Shown here: one piece after another, positions 36,134 to 44,548 of the stretch
Position numbering within the stretch: position 1 is the first letter of the stretch
Layout of the letters: each line of letters begins with the position of its first letter
From: an uncultured Alphaproteobacteria bacterium
GTDB lineage: Bacteria; Pseudomonadota; Alphaproteobacteria; RF32; CAG-239
Reading direction: 5' to 3'
Assembly: GCA_902464275.1 (NCBI GenBank)
Contig: CABQIK010000005.1
Span: forward strand, 22,389 to 86,388
DNA: 64,000 nt
Notes under the pieces: generated by a model
Database searches by the model: none
What the model was told of the DNA's origin: nothing
What the model saw: the letters and a program-made list of their open reading frames with translations, nothing else
Translations under genes and position numbers: made by a program

Positions 36134-37873
36134 TTAGCGACCGCCGCCGCCACCACCGCCAAACCCGCCGCCGGAACATCCTCCGCCGAATGAGCCGCTG
36201 CCTCCGCCTTTGCTCGGCGGCCGCGCAGAAGCGGAAACCCCTGACGCAAAGGTGTTGCTTGTGTATGGGTGATATAGCATAAAATCTTGATACGCTTCTT
36301 TTCCGAATAATGAGGTAAATTTTTCTTTCCACTCTTTTTCCAAACCGATAGCCATTGCGTACGGAAATAATTTTTCCATACATTTATCGTCTAAACTTTT
36401 TTTAATAACTTCAGGCTCTTTAGTGGCTTTTAAAAACATTTTTAAGCCTTCCAGATGTTCAATCAGTCGCAAGCCTTTTTCTGACGGTTTATAAATTAAA
36501 TATGAAAAAATGGCAGAGGTGCCCAATGTTAAGTTTAACAGTATAAACGGTACAATATCACTTCCGTAATTTGGCGATATAATAAACATAAACAACAGAT
36601 ACCAACCGCCCAAAATAAACAAAGACGCGTATGCTCCCTGCCGAAATAAGGTGCTAAATTGCAATGAGCCGACCCAAGCGAGTGCAAAGGTTATAAAAAG
36701 CGCCGGCGCAATAATATTAAAAAAATCCGTCAAAGTGTTATAAGCAAAAAACAAACTAAAAATATACAGCACTGTCGGTACAAACACCCACATGGTATTT
36801 TTTGCATATAAATGCTTAACGGAATCCTTAATGGCGTTTTGATATTTGCCGGCCAATCTTCCTATTACGGAGTTATATTCTCCGTCAAATTTTAATACTC
36901 CCCATTCTTTATAAAGTTTTTCTTCCGCATCGGAAGGTTCTTTACCGGTTCTTTCCACCAAATAAATCGTATCCTTAAAAATAAAAGAGCCTTCCTCTTT
37001 CGTGCTAAGTTTCAAAAATCCGTTTATTATCATCTGAATAACAGAAATCGGAAATATGTCATTTACCGCGCCTTTGTTGTATAAACAATAAGCCTGCGCG
37101 GCGCTTAACTCTTTAGGCGGCTCGTATTGCGGCATAATTGCTTTGCTTGCCGGATCTTTGCCTTTTTTGTTCCATGTCCACAGTAAAAAGATTAAATAAA
37201 TTATATAACCTGCCGGCAGAAAAATATTTTTATAATTCGCAAGTTTTTTGGTTGAAATCACTCCCGGAGTAAACCCGACAGCAACGGTCATTTGTTCTCC
37301 CGGTAACAACAATCTGCCCTTAAAGCTCCCAACCCCCGTATTTGTTGCAGGTTCATTGCTTCCATATCGTCCGATGTAGCTTGCTTGCTGAATTATAGAA
37401 GCCTCCGGCGGCAGTTCAATTTTAGCTGAAACTTTTTCTATCGGAAAGCGCCAACCGTCGCCGGTAACATTCCAATATATTTCATCATAGCCGTCATAAG
37501 CTTGCGGAATGTTCCATACCTTATATTTAATGGTAAATTCAGACAATGCGGGCTGCGGCAGATAATTATCATTTCCGGTATTTATGCGATAAAATCCGCT
37601 TATGTTTTCCACAAATCCGGGCTCGGGATTGCCGTCTCTTAAAATTTCCAACAGCTTGTATTTTTCACCTTTGCTCGTTGGTAAATCACGATATATACCG
37701 CGGCGAATTTCTTTGCCTTCATGATATACCGCAATTTTTTCGGTAACAATCAGCGAGCCGTCATATTGCGCCTGAACCAAACTGTTAAATGATGTAATTC
37801 GCTCAGTTGCAAACGCTGCGCCTGAAATCAGCATAATGCAAAAAAATAAAAAATACGCGAGTTTATTTTTCAT
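36134..37873 (-). CDS. DUF2207-family membrane protein
   Basis: 579 residues, ATG at 37873 with AAAGG upstream. A signal peptide ends near AFA-T (about 22). Residues 25-190 have the DUF2207 extracytoplasmic domain, including GSLIVTEKIAVYHEGKEIRR and YDGYDEIYWNVTGDGWRFPI. Membrane helices follow at about 217-235 and 340-460. The C-terminal tail is Gly-rich with Ser and Cys, common in this family. Function is unknown in general; it often neighbours LemA genes, as here. It overlaps the upstream LemA gene by 11 bp, so the three genes form an operon. Confidence 0.8.
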   Translation of the reverse strand: MKNKLAYFLFFCIMLISGAAFATERITSFNSLVQAQYDGSLIVTEKIAVYHEGKEIRRGIYRDLPTSKGEKYKLLEILRDGNPEPGFVENISGFYRINTGNDNYLPQPALSEFTIKYKVWNIPQAYDGYDEIYWNVTGDGWRFPIEKVSAKIELPPEASIIQQASYIGRYGSNEPATNTGVGSFKGRLLLPGEQMTVAVGFTPGVISTKKLANYKNIFLPAGYIIYLIFLLWTWNKKGKDPASKAIMPQYEPPKELSAAQAYCLYNKGAVNDIFPISVIQMIINGFLKLSTKEEGSFIFKDTIYLVERTGKEPSDAEEKLYKEWGVLKFDGEYNSVIGRLAGKYQNAIKDSVKHLYAKNTMWVFVPTVLYIFSLFFAYNTLTDFFNIIAPALFITFALAWVGSLQFSTLFRQGAYASLFILGGWYLLFMFIISPNYGSDIVPFILLNLTLGTSAIFSYLIYKPSEKGLRLIEHLEGLKMFLKATKEPEVIKKSLDDKCMEKLFPYAMAIGLEKEWKEKFTSLFGKEAYQDFMLYHPYTSNTFASGVSASARPPSKGGGSGSFGGGCSGGGFGGGGGGGR

Positions 37874-38411
37874 TAAAAGCAACCTTTATATTTTTACTTT
37901 CCGCCGTGTCTATTTCAAAATAAGCTTGTTCTTTAAAATTAAATATGTTGGCAATTATGTTGCTTGGAAAAGAATGTAACGCAATGTTATAATTGCGGAT
38001 AGTCGCATTGTAATAACGGCGGGAAATTTGCAATTTATCCTCAATATCGGCCAAATTGCGTTGCAGCTCCAAAAACTGCTCGCTTGCTTTTAAATCAGGA
38101 TAATTTTCGGCAAGCGCAATGATATGCCTTAAACTGTCGGCAATTTTATTTTCGGTAAGCTCTTTCAACTCCGGTATATCTTTTTTCAGAGCCGTATTAC
38201 GCAATTCCGTCAATTCTTTTAAGGTGTTTTTTTCATGTCCCATATAACCTTTAACCACGGTCACTAAATTAGGTATTAAATCATAGCGGCGTTTTAGTTG
38301 CACATTAACGTCCGACCATGCCTCTTTTGACATATTTTCTAATTTTACGATGCGGTTAAAATAAAATACTGACAACAGCGCCGCTGCCGCAACAATCCCG
38401 ATAACAATCAT
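37863..38411 (-). CDS. LemA-family protein 2
   Basis: 182 residues. An N-terminal membrane helix (about 1-18) precedes a helical bundle with the LemA core: SKEAWSDVNVQLKRRYDLIP, NLVTVVKGYMGHEK, and later RRYYNATIRNYNIALHSFPS. The motif AYFEID near the end is also typical. LemA proteins are inner-membrane anchored with an unknown role, sometimes linked to envelope stress or immune modulation in other bacteria. It lies 14 bp after another LemA gene and overlaps the DUF2207 gene. Confidence 0.9.
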   Translation of the reverse strand: MIVIGIVAAAALLSVFYFNRIVKLENMSKEAWSDVNVQLKRRYDLIPNLVTVVKGYMGHEKNTLKELTELRNTALKKDIPELKELTENKIADSLRHIIALAENYPDLKASEQFLELQRNLADIEDKLQISRRYYNATIRNYNIALHSFPSNIIANIFNFKEQAYFEIDTAESKNIKVAFNEK

Positions 38412-38425
38412 TGTCTGTCTCTTAA

Positions 38426-38983
38426 CTATTCAAATTTAACTTTCGGAGCATTTTGAGCTTTAGCGGATTCGTCATTATCCATTTTAAAAAATTCAGCTTT
38501 TGAAAAGTTAAATTTTTGCGCAATCAAATTGCTCGGAAAAGTTTCAACTTTGGTGTTTAATGCCAACACTACGGCATTGTAAATCTGACGGGAAGCCTGA
38601 ATTTTGTTTTCGGTCTCCGCAAGTTCTTTTTGCAGTTCCTTAAAGTTTTCATTGGCTTTTAATTCCGGATAATTTTCGCTTAATGCAAAAACAGATTTTA
38701 ACGCGCCGGCCAAGCTGTTTTCAGCCTCGGCTTTTCCTTGCGCGCCGTTGGCGTTCATGGCCGCGTTGCGGGCTTTTACAATATTCTCCAAAGTTGATTT
38801 TTCATGTTTGGTATAGCCTTTAACCGTTTCAATTAAATTCGGAATCAAATCATAGCGGCGCTTTAACTGCGTATCAATGGTGCTCCATGCCTCTTTTACC
38901 TGCTGATTGCATCTGACCAATCCGTTATAAATTGCAATAATATATAATCCGATAATAACTATCGTCGCAACAAAAAACAACAT
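38426..38983 (-). CDS. LemA-family protein 1
   Basis: 185 residues, ATG with AAAGGA upstream. A membrane helix at about 3-20 is followed by QQVKEAWSTIDTQLKRRYDL, NLIETVKGYTKHEK and SRQIYNAVVLALNTKVETFP, the family core. It is closest in pattern to its neighbour, so the pair likely arose by duplication. It is the first gene of the LemA-LemA-DUF2207 operon. No enzyme motif is visible. Confidence 0.9.
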   Translation of the reverse strand: MLFFVATIVIIGLYIIAIYNGLVRCNQQVKEAWSTIDTQLKRRYDLIPNLIETVKGYTKHEKSTLENIVKARNAAMNANGAQGKAEAENSLAGALKSVFALSENYPELKANENFKELQKELAETENKIQASRQIYNAVVLALNTKVETFPSNLIAQKFNFSKAEFFKMDNDESAKAQNAPKVKFE

Positions 38984-39034
38984 TTTAAATCCTTTCTTGT
39001 GTTAAAATAAACCGATTCCTTAAACCGAATTTTA

Positions 39035-40009
39035 TTATGAAATATACTCAAATTCTTTTTTGAGACCGCGTTCAAACATGGCGCGGATAGTTTCTTTAAT
39101 ATCGGCGTTTTCAAAAATCACTTTATACAGCGCCTGACAAATCGGCATATCAATATTTTCTTTGTCGGCAATGGCTTTAACGGCCTTTAAGGTGTCAACG
39201 CCTTCCGCCAATTTGCCGAAGCTCTCGCCTTTGGCAAACATTTCGCCAAACATGCGGTTATGGCTGTGCTTTGAAAATAAAGTTGCTTCATAATCGCCAA
39301 GATGAGCTAAGCCGTACGCGGTAAACGGATTTCCGCCGAAGTGCTTAATCAGGCGGCCGACTTCAACCGGAGCGCGCGCCATTAAGGCGCCTTTAAGACC
39401 GTACCAGTCCAAACCGTCTAAAATGCCGGCGGCAATGCCGATAACGTTTTTAAGCGCGGCGCCGATTTGGTTGCCGATAACGTCATCGCCGTAGTAAAAA
39501 CGAATTAAATTGCTTTGCATCAGTTTAATCCATTTATCTTTGGTTTCATTTTCATAGCTGTCAATAACCGCGCAAGACGGAACCTTTTTCATGTAATCTT
39601 GCACGTGTCCGGGGCCGCCTAAGCATGCAACATGAATGTTTTGCTTAATTTCTTCATTAAACACGTCTACCAAAATTTTGGCGCTCGGCTCTTCCAAACC
39701 TTTCATGGCCAGCAAAAAGTATTTGCCGTCAAGATTATAGGTGTTCAGCTGTTTTGCCAACTCGCGCAAATGTTGGCATCCGATTGAAATGATAATATAT
39801 TCATTTTGCAAAATTTTATTTAAGTCCGGAGTTAAGGTCATGTTATCGCTTAACTGCAGATACGGATTTTTCCGGGTGTTTTGCAGTTCAATAAAGTTAG
39901 GTGAGGTCGGAATATCGTATAAAATAACGCTGTCAACGCAATAGTTGGCGGCATACCAACCTAAAAAAGTTCCCCAACGGCCGCAGCCGATAACAGATAT
40001 TTGTTTCAT
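39035..40009 (-). CDS. gpsA: Glycerol-3-phosphate dehydrogenase (NAD(P)+)
   Basis: 324 residues with ATG at 40009 and GAGG upstream; an earlier TTG start would add an unlikely extension. It makes sn-glycerol 3-phosphate from dihydroxyacetone phosphate for phospholipids, which PlsY (encoded in this window) then acylates. The Rossmann motif is GCGRWGTF (8-15). ACLGGPGHVQDY and GAALKNVIGIAAGILDGL correspond to conserved GpsA segments, including the catalytic Lys of ALKN. The usual downstream TRG is changed to ARA, so it is a divergent member. Confidence 0.85.
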   Translation of the reverse strand: MKQISVIGCGRWGTFLGWYAANYCVDSVILYDIPTSPNFIELQNTRKNPYLQLSDNMTLTPDLNKILQNEYIIISIGCQHLRELAKQLNTYNLDGKYFLLAMKGLEEPSAKILVDVFNEEIKQNIHVACLGGPGHVQDYMKKVPSCAVIDSYENETKDKWIKLMQSNLIRFYYGDDVIGNQIGAALKNVIGIAAGILDGLDWYGLKGALMARAPVEVGRLIKHFGGNPFTAYGLAHLGDYEATLFSKHSHNRMFGEMFAKGESFGKLAEGVDTLKAVKAIADKENIDMPICQALYKVIFENADIKETIRAMFERGLKKEFEYIS

Positions 40010-40033
40010 TTTAACCTCGTTGCTGTAATTAAT

Positions 40034-40042
40034 ATTATAGCA
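40034..40042 (-). promoter_or_regulatory. Extended -10 promoter for gpsA
   Basis: On the minus strand TGC-TATAAT lies 25 bp before the gpsA ATG. This matches the extended -10 consensus; no strong -35 is seen at the usual spacing. Confidence 0.45.
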
Positions 40043-40103
40043 ACAGTTTAGACGCAAGTATGTTTGATTGCAATAATGAAAATAAAAAAGTCAACAGCCG
40101 GTA

Positions 40104-40463
40104 TTAAAAACGGTTCTTTTTAAGGCGTTGGCGCCCGATAATGGCGTTAATATAATCAAAGTTCTGAAACGAGCGATAAGCGTAATCAAAACTTTGTTTG
40201 TCATAGGTGTAAAAAACTTTGTTGGCCATGCTTTTTATGGCGCCGTCAATTTTTTTGAAAGCGTCATTATAATCTTTGCTGTAATTGTTTTTAGATTTTT
40301 TTTGCACCATGTTATGATATGCGGCAATAACTTTAGCCGTTTCATCAGCCGAGTTAGCATAACCCTTCTGCTCAAAATCTCGCATAATTTGAGCGGTTGT
40401 TTGATAAAAGCATTTATTTGTTAAAATATTTCTTTGCAAAACATCATTACTGTTGATAATCAT
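40104..40463 (-). CDS. Hypothetical protein (119 aa)
   Basis: Not recognised. The ATG at 40463 follows GGAGGAGAA at a longish spacing; a TTG farther upstream is possible. The product is mostly helical and basic, with no signal peptide or membrane segment. Tyr, Lys and Asn are common. It stands alone between gpsA and the terminator of the Cys-rich gene, transcribed toward gpsA. It may be a real small cytoplasmic protein, since no good opposing frame exists. Confidence 0.5.
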   Translation of the reverse strand: MIINSNDVLQRNILTNKCFYQTTAQIMRDFEQKGYANSADETAKVIAAYHNMVQKKSKNNYSKDYNDAFKKIDGAIKSMANKVFYTYDKQSFDYAYRSFQNFDYINAIIGRQRLKKNRF

Positions 40464-40559
40464 GGCAAACCAATATTCTCCTCCAAATACAATCAATATA
40501 TAACATGCCGCATACCAAAAAACAAGAACATTTTACAATAGATGTAATAAAGCAAAAAT

Positions 40560-40586
40560 AACGGCAGGGTTTTAAGCTCTGCCGTT
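40560..40586 (-). terminator. Terminator of the Cys-rich secreted protein gene
   Basis: Stem AACGGCAG / CTGCCGTT with an 11-base loop. On the minus strand it is followed by ATTTTTGCTTT. It starts 24 bp after the stop at 40610, a good fit to rho-independent termination. Confidence 0.75.
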
Positions 40587-40609
40587 AAGTAATTGTGATT
40601 GTGCTTTTA

Positions 40610-41581
40610 CTAGTTTAAGCATTTTTTAGCGGACGGATCAAACGGGCAGGCTATCCAGTCACCTGTGCATGATGTGTCGGTGTAACCCAACTCGCCGCAT
40701 ACGTTACTGTTTTGCGTATCGCAGTTAGACGCGTAATCCCAATAACCGGACTTGCAACTGCAAGAGCTGCCGCAGGCTCCTGAAATTCCGCTTGTATAAT
40801 CATTGCAAACAACATTGGCCGGAATATTGCCGACATATTCGTATCTTGAATCGGTGCACCCGCTTATACATTGCGATTTATTGGTATCGTTTGTTGTTCC
40901 GCACTTGCATGACGGAGTAAATGCCGGCGCGCATTTATAAACTCTTTTTCCGCTCGGGCGGTTGGTGCAGCTGGTTGTGTATGAGCCGCAACAAGCGCTC
41001 GGGTCAGATACCCAATCACCGCCGACGGCCGGACATTCGCAAGATTGAAACTTGGTGCCGCTGTCGTCAGTGCATGAATTACCGGTGCATGTTGCGTTTT
41101 TATCGCAGGCGTGATAGCTTGAATCGCAGCGACAGCTCTTATACTTGCCGTCGCAAGGCTCGCCGACGCCGATTAAACCTTCTGAAGCGTCGCAAGTTTT
41201 TGAATATGATGAATCGCAAACGCAGTTTCCGATTTTACAATATGAGTAGTTAACGCCGTTAACCGAACTTGAGCAGGAAGAGCCTTTGCAAACTTTGCCG
41301 GTTCCTTCGCATTTTTCATATATAGAGGCGTTGGAACAGCAGTTGTCGGCGTAAAAATAACTGATGCTGTTGTCAATACAGGTCGGCGCGCCTCTGCTGG
41401 GGTGCTCGCAAGGCGCCATGCCTCGGCATTTTTCACTGTCTTCGTAATTGTATTCATCTCCGCTGACCAAACAGCCGGTTTCTTCATCGGTACTGGCTAA
41501 AAAGCAAACTCGCGCCGTTGCCGCTGAGCTTATAAATAACACACCCGCTAACAAAATGAAAAATGTTTTAAACTTTTGCAT
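40610..41581 (-). CDS. Secreted Cys-rich protein
   Basis: 323 residues, ATG at 41581. A signal peptide ends near ATA-R (about 24). The mature protein is packed with cysteines in CxC, CC and CxxxC spacings, for example NCVCDSSYSKTCDASEG and SCKCGTTNDTNKSQC, so it should be disulfide-knotted outside the cytoplasm. Loose repeats of the form C-x-C-x-S-x-Y-x-x-x-C are visible. It shares style with the much larger protein at 59933-64000 but not its 51-residue period. It has its own strong promoter and terminator. Function unknown; perhaps a surface or secreted adhesin or decoy. Confidence 0.75.
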   Translation of the reverse strand: MQKFKTFFILLAGVLFISSAATARVCFLASTDEETGCLVSGDEYNYEDSEKCRGMAPCEHPSRGAPTCIDNSISYFYADNCCSNASIYEKCEGTGKVCKGSSCSSSVNGVNYSYCKIGNCVCDSSYSKTCDASEGLIGVGEPCDGKYKSCRCDSSYHACDKNATCTGNSCTDDSGTKFQSCECPAVGGDWVSDPSACCGSYTTSCTNRPSGKRVYKCAPAFTPSCKCGTTNDTNKSQCISGCTDSRYEYVGNIPANVVCNDYTSGISGACGSSCSCKSGYWDYASNCDTQNSNVCGELGYTDTSCTGDWIACPFDPSAKKCLN

Positions 41582-41610
41582 CTTTGCCCCCAGAAAATAA
41601 TTATACAATT

Positions 41611-41639
41611 ATGATAGCTGAAATCTTGCCGATTGTCAA
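41611..41639 (-). promoter_or_regulatory. Promoter of the Cys-rich secreted protein gene
   Basis: On the minus strand TTGACA (41639-41634), 17 bp, then TATCAT (41616-41611). The -35 is a perfect sigma-70 consensus. The -10 ends 29 bp before the ATG at 41581. Confidence 0.7.
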
Positions 41640-41672
41640 TTATTTCATTATAAAATCGGTAATGCGGCCGCG

Positions 41673-42272
41673 TTATTGTTGGCTTTTCTTTTTAAGGTCG
41701 CTGATTAAGCCGTCAATCCCGTTCGGTGACTTGCGAATATAAGCTGTATATTCATTGCGGGCGGTAATAGCCAAACTTACGTTTTCAATAATAATGTCAA
41801 CCACTTTAAATTGCCCGTTGGTTTCTTTAACTCTCCATACTACTTTGGCGGGCGCTCCCTGATCCATCGGAACAACCGAGTTTACAAAAATCTGATTTTC
41901 GGAAGACGAGGGCGAAGTTCCGTTAAAAACAAAGGTTTTGCCCTTAAATTCATCAAAACGTTTTGACCATGTTTTAATATTAAGTTCGCGGTACACGTCA
42001 ACAAATTCCGTGCGCTGTTTCGGAGTTGCGGTTTTCCAATAACGCCCTAAAACAAACCGCCCGATAAAATCTAAGTCAAGATATTCGTTAAACAATTTGG
42101 CAAAACGCTGATCTTTTTCAGCTTGCGAAACATCTGAATTGATAATTTCTTCAATGCCTTGCTTGGTAATGTTTTTAACAAAGTCTTCAGCTTTTTGCGC
42201 GTTAATTTCGGCATTGGCAGAATTTGCAACCAACAGCAAAGCGGTTAAAAAGGTAAATAAAAATTTTTTCAT
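41673..42272 (-). CDS. mlaC: MlaC-like periplasmic phospholipid-binding protein
   Basis: 199 residues, ATG with GGGGA upstream. A signal peptide ends near ANA-E (about 21). The body has the MlaC/Ttg2D pattern: FAKLFNEYLDLDFIGRFVLG, RYWKTATPKQRTEFVDVYRE, and WRVKETNGQFKVVDIIIENV. MlaC carries phospholipids across the periplasm from the outer-membrane MlaA complex to the inner-membrane transporter, keeping the outer leaflet clear of phospholipid. It lies 20 bp after mlaA in the same operon. No mlaDEF genes are in the window. Confidence 0.9.
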   Translation of the reverse strand: MKKFLFTFLTALLLVANSANAEINAQKAEDFVKNITKQGIEEIINSDVSQAEKDQRFAKLFNEYLDLDFIGRFVLGRYWKTATPKQRTEFVDVYRELNIKTWSKRFDEFKGKTFVFNGTSPSSSENQIFVNSVVPMDQGAPAKVVWRVKETNGQFKVVDIIIENVSLAITARNEYTAYIRKSPNGIDGLISDLKKKSQQ

Positions 42273-42292
42273 TTAAGTTCCCCGATTAAAAG

Positions 42293-43075
42293 TTATTCAA
42301 AGTCATCATCAACATCATCGTAGCCAAAGTCAAAGTCATAACTCGGCACATTGTCCTGATTGTTTTTGGCATCGCAAATAGCGGTAAATTTTTGCCGGTT
42401 TTGCATAAAGGCTGATTTCATGGTGGCATAAAGATCAACTGCGCCGGCTTCCAAACTGTCGGTTAAAGCCAGGCTTTCGGCACGGATATTAATGTATTTA
42501 AGCGCCACCGAGCCCCAAACCGCGGCATCAACTCCGCTGTCGTCAACATCAACCAACGCCCAATACATCGGGCTTGCGTAAGCATCGCCCGCCCAACCTA
42601 CCAAATAGCGCGGAGTTGCCGGACCTAAAACCGGAACCATAAAAAACGGTCCGTCCGGCATGCAATAATAAGCCATGGTGGCGTCAAACGAATTTTTCTT
42701 TTTGCTCAGTCCCCAACCGTCGGCCACGTCAAACAGCCCGAGCAACCCGAGCGTTGAGTTTACGGCAAAACGCCCGACTGAAACGCCGCTGTCTTTAACT
42801 TTGCCCTGAAACAAATTGTTAAGAGCATAAGCCGGTTCTTCCAAATTGTTAAAAAAGGTGCTCACTCTGTCACGCGCAAATTGGTTGGTAACTTTTTTAT
42901 AGCCTTTGGCAACCGGTTTAATCACCGCTTTATCTAATTGATAGTTAAATTCAAACACGGCGCGGTTATATGTTTCAAGCGCGCTGTCGTCAGCGGCATC
43001 ATCCGACATGTTTTTACCGGTTGCGCAAGCCGTCAACCCCAGTGCCAACAAAACCGTCAGACCATATTTTTTCAT
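42293..43075 (-). CDS. mlaA: MlaA-like outer-membrane lipoprotein
   Basis: 260 residues. The lipobox LTAC gives Cys17. The MlaA (VacJ) core is clear: YNRAVFEFNYQLDKAVIKPV, NNLEEPAYALNNLFQGK, VGRFAVNSTLGLLGLFDVAD and GPFFMVPVLGPATPR. MlaA pulls misplaced phospholipids from the outer leaflet of the outer membrane. The acidic C-terminus (DFGYDDVDDDFE) is unusual. It starts an mlaA-mlaC operon and diverges from the aminotransferase gene across a 190-bp gap. Confidence 0.9.
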   Translation of the reverse strand: MKKYGLTVLLALGLTACATGKNMSDDAADDSALETYNRAVFEFNYQLDKAVIKPVAKGYKKVTNQFARDRVSTFFNNLEEPAYALNNLFQGKVKDSGVSVGRFAVNSTLGLLGLFDVADGWGLSKKKNSFDATMAYYCMPDGPFFMVPVLGPATPRYLVGWAGDAYASPMYWALVDVDDSGVDAAVWGSVALKYINIRAESLALTDSLEAGAVDLYATMKSAFMQNRQKFTAICDAKNNQDNVPSYDFDFGYDDVDDDFE

Positions 43076-43205
43076 AACCTATCCTTATATAATCAAAAAA
43101 TAAACAGTTATTCAAATATAACAATTCCCTGCCGTTAATCAACAAAAATATTTAAAATTAAGGTATGAAAAGCGCTTTTGTTACAATCAAGAAATGTTTT
43201 GTGTG

Positions 43206-43234
43206 TTGCAACGCGGTCGGTTGTGTCATAATAT
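43206..43234 (+). promoter_or_regulatory. Promoter of the DegT-family aminotransferase gene
   Basis: TTGCAA at 43206-43211, 17 bp, then TAATAT at 43229-43234. The ATG is at 43268. The hexamers are near consensus, but the alternative CATAAT two bases earlier is also possible. Confidence 0.45.
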
Positions 43235-43267
43235 CGCCCCAGTTAAACTTTTACAAAAGGATAAAAA

Positions 43268-44428
43268 ATGACAAATAAACCTGAAAAAAACATTTGTTTG
43301 TTTGATTGCGCAACATCGCAAAAAATTATCGGTCGTGATAAATTTATGGCCGCCATTGAAAAAATTTTAGCCCACGGCGCATACTGCCAAGGCCCTGAAA
43401 CCAAAGAACTGGACCAAAAATTGGCTGAATATGCCGGCAGCAAGTATTGCGCGACCTGCGGTTCGGGTACCGATGCTTTAACTTTAGCTTTAATGGCTTG
43501 GGACGTTAAACCCGGCGACGCTGTATTTGTTTCATCATTTACATTCGTTTCATCAGCTGAAGCTCCGGTTTTGCTCGGCGCAACTCCGGTTTTTGTAGAT
43601 TCGCGTCCTGATACCTACAACATGAACCCTGAAGACTTAAAACGCGCGATTGCCGAAGTTAAAAAAGAAGGCAAATTGAACTTGAAGGCCGTTATTCCGG
43701 TTGATATTTTCGGTTCTCCGTGCGAACTTGATGAAATCATTAAAATTGCTCATGAAAACGGCATGAAAGTTTTGTCTGACTCTTGCCAGTCTTTCGGCTC
43801 CGTATATCATGGCAAAAGAGCAGGCTCAATCTCTGATATGACCGCAACCTCATTTTATCCGACCAAGCCGTTAGGCGGCTATGGCGATGGCGGCGCCGTA
43901 TTTACCAACAGCAATGAAGAAAATGAGTTGGTTAAATCTTCACGCGTTCACGGTATGAGCCCTGATGATCACTATGATAACGTTCGTTTGGGTATGACCG
44001 GCCGTATGAACACTTTCCAAGCCGCAGTTTTGTTACAAAAAATGACTGTATTGGATAAAGAATTGGCTGACCGTTACACCATTGCCAAACGCTATGATAA
44101 TGAACTGAGTGATTACTTTGGAAAACAACGTATTTTGGACAACTGCCGTTCGGCTTATGCTTTGTATACCATTAACTGCGAACATCGCGATGAATTAATG
44201 GCTTATCTGCGTGAAGCCGGCATTCCGTGCGGCGCATATTATCCGCGTCCGGTAAACACTCAAACCGCGTATGCTAAATGGAACACTCGTTCGGTTCCGG
44301 TTTGTGAAAAACTTTCCAAAACCGTGTTAAGTATTCCGATGCACCCGTATTTGGAACATGACGAACAGTCTTATATCATTGAAAAAATGAATGAATTTGC
44401 CGCTAAATATTCGGCAAAAGCAGCCTAA
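43268..44428 (+). CDS. DegT/DnrJ/EryC1/StrS-family PLP aminotransferase
   Basis: 386 residues, ATG with AAAGGA upstream. It belongs to the sugar aminotransferases that add an amino group to a nucleotide keto-sugar, feeding LPS, capsule or glycan synthesis. The PLP lysine is K200 in TSFYPTKPLGGYGDGG. CGSGTDALTLALMAW binds the cofactor phosphate, and FTFVSSAEAPVLLGATPVFV and DSCQSFGS are further family motifs. The C-terminal region has GIPCGAYYPRPVNTQTAY. No sugar dehydratase or transferase lies next to it, so the sugar is unknown. Confidence 0.9.
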   Translation: MTNKPEKNICLFDCATSQKIIGRDKFMAAIEKILAHGAYCQGPETKELDQKLAEYAGSKYCATCGSGTDALTLALMAWDVKPGDAVFVSSFTFVSSAEAPVLLGATPVFVDSRPDTYNMNPEDLKRAIAEVKKEGKLNLKAVIPVDIFGSPCELDEIIKIAHENGMKVLSDSCQSFGSVYHGKRAGSISDMTATSFYPTKPLGGYGDGGAVFTNSNEENELVKSSRVHGMSPDDHYDNVRLGMTGRMNTFQAAVLLQKMTVLDKELADRYTIAKRYDNELSDYFGKQRILDNCRSAYALYTINCEHRDELMAYLREAGIPCGAYYPRPVNTQTAYAKWNTRSVPVCEKLSKTVLSIPMHPYLEHDEQSYIIEKMNEFAAKYSAKAA

Positions 44429-44449
44429 GACTTAAAGCTTTTAAGCAAA

Positions 44450-44475
44450 ATGCCCGCAAATTTGCGGGCATTTTT
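44450..44475 (+). terminator. Terminator of the DegT-family gene
   Basis: Perfect stem ATGCCCGCAAA / TTTGCGGGCAT with almost no loop as written (the inner A/T pairs open), followed by TTTTT. It begins 22 bp after the stop. Confidence 0.85.
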
Positions 44476-44487
44476 GATATATATCTG

Positions 44488-44516
44488 TTGATTTTGGCAT
44501 AAAAAATTTCTATATT
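44488..44516 (+). promoter_or_regulatory. Promoter of the Bax-inhibitor-1 gene
   Basis: TTGATT at 44488-44493, 17 bp, TATATT at 44511-44516. The start codon is at 44549. Good match to sigma-70 hexamers and spacing, directly after a terminator. Confidence 0.55.
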
Positions 44517-44548
44517 ACCAAATAGGAATTTTTTTTGAGGAGAACATT

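Noticed and set aside
43076..43115. A minus-strand promoter TTGAAT-18-TATATA for mlaA
   Set aside because: The -10 would lie about 11 bp from the start codon, leaving no room for the ribosome site in the transcript.
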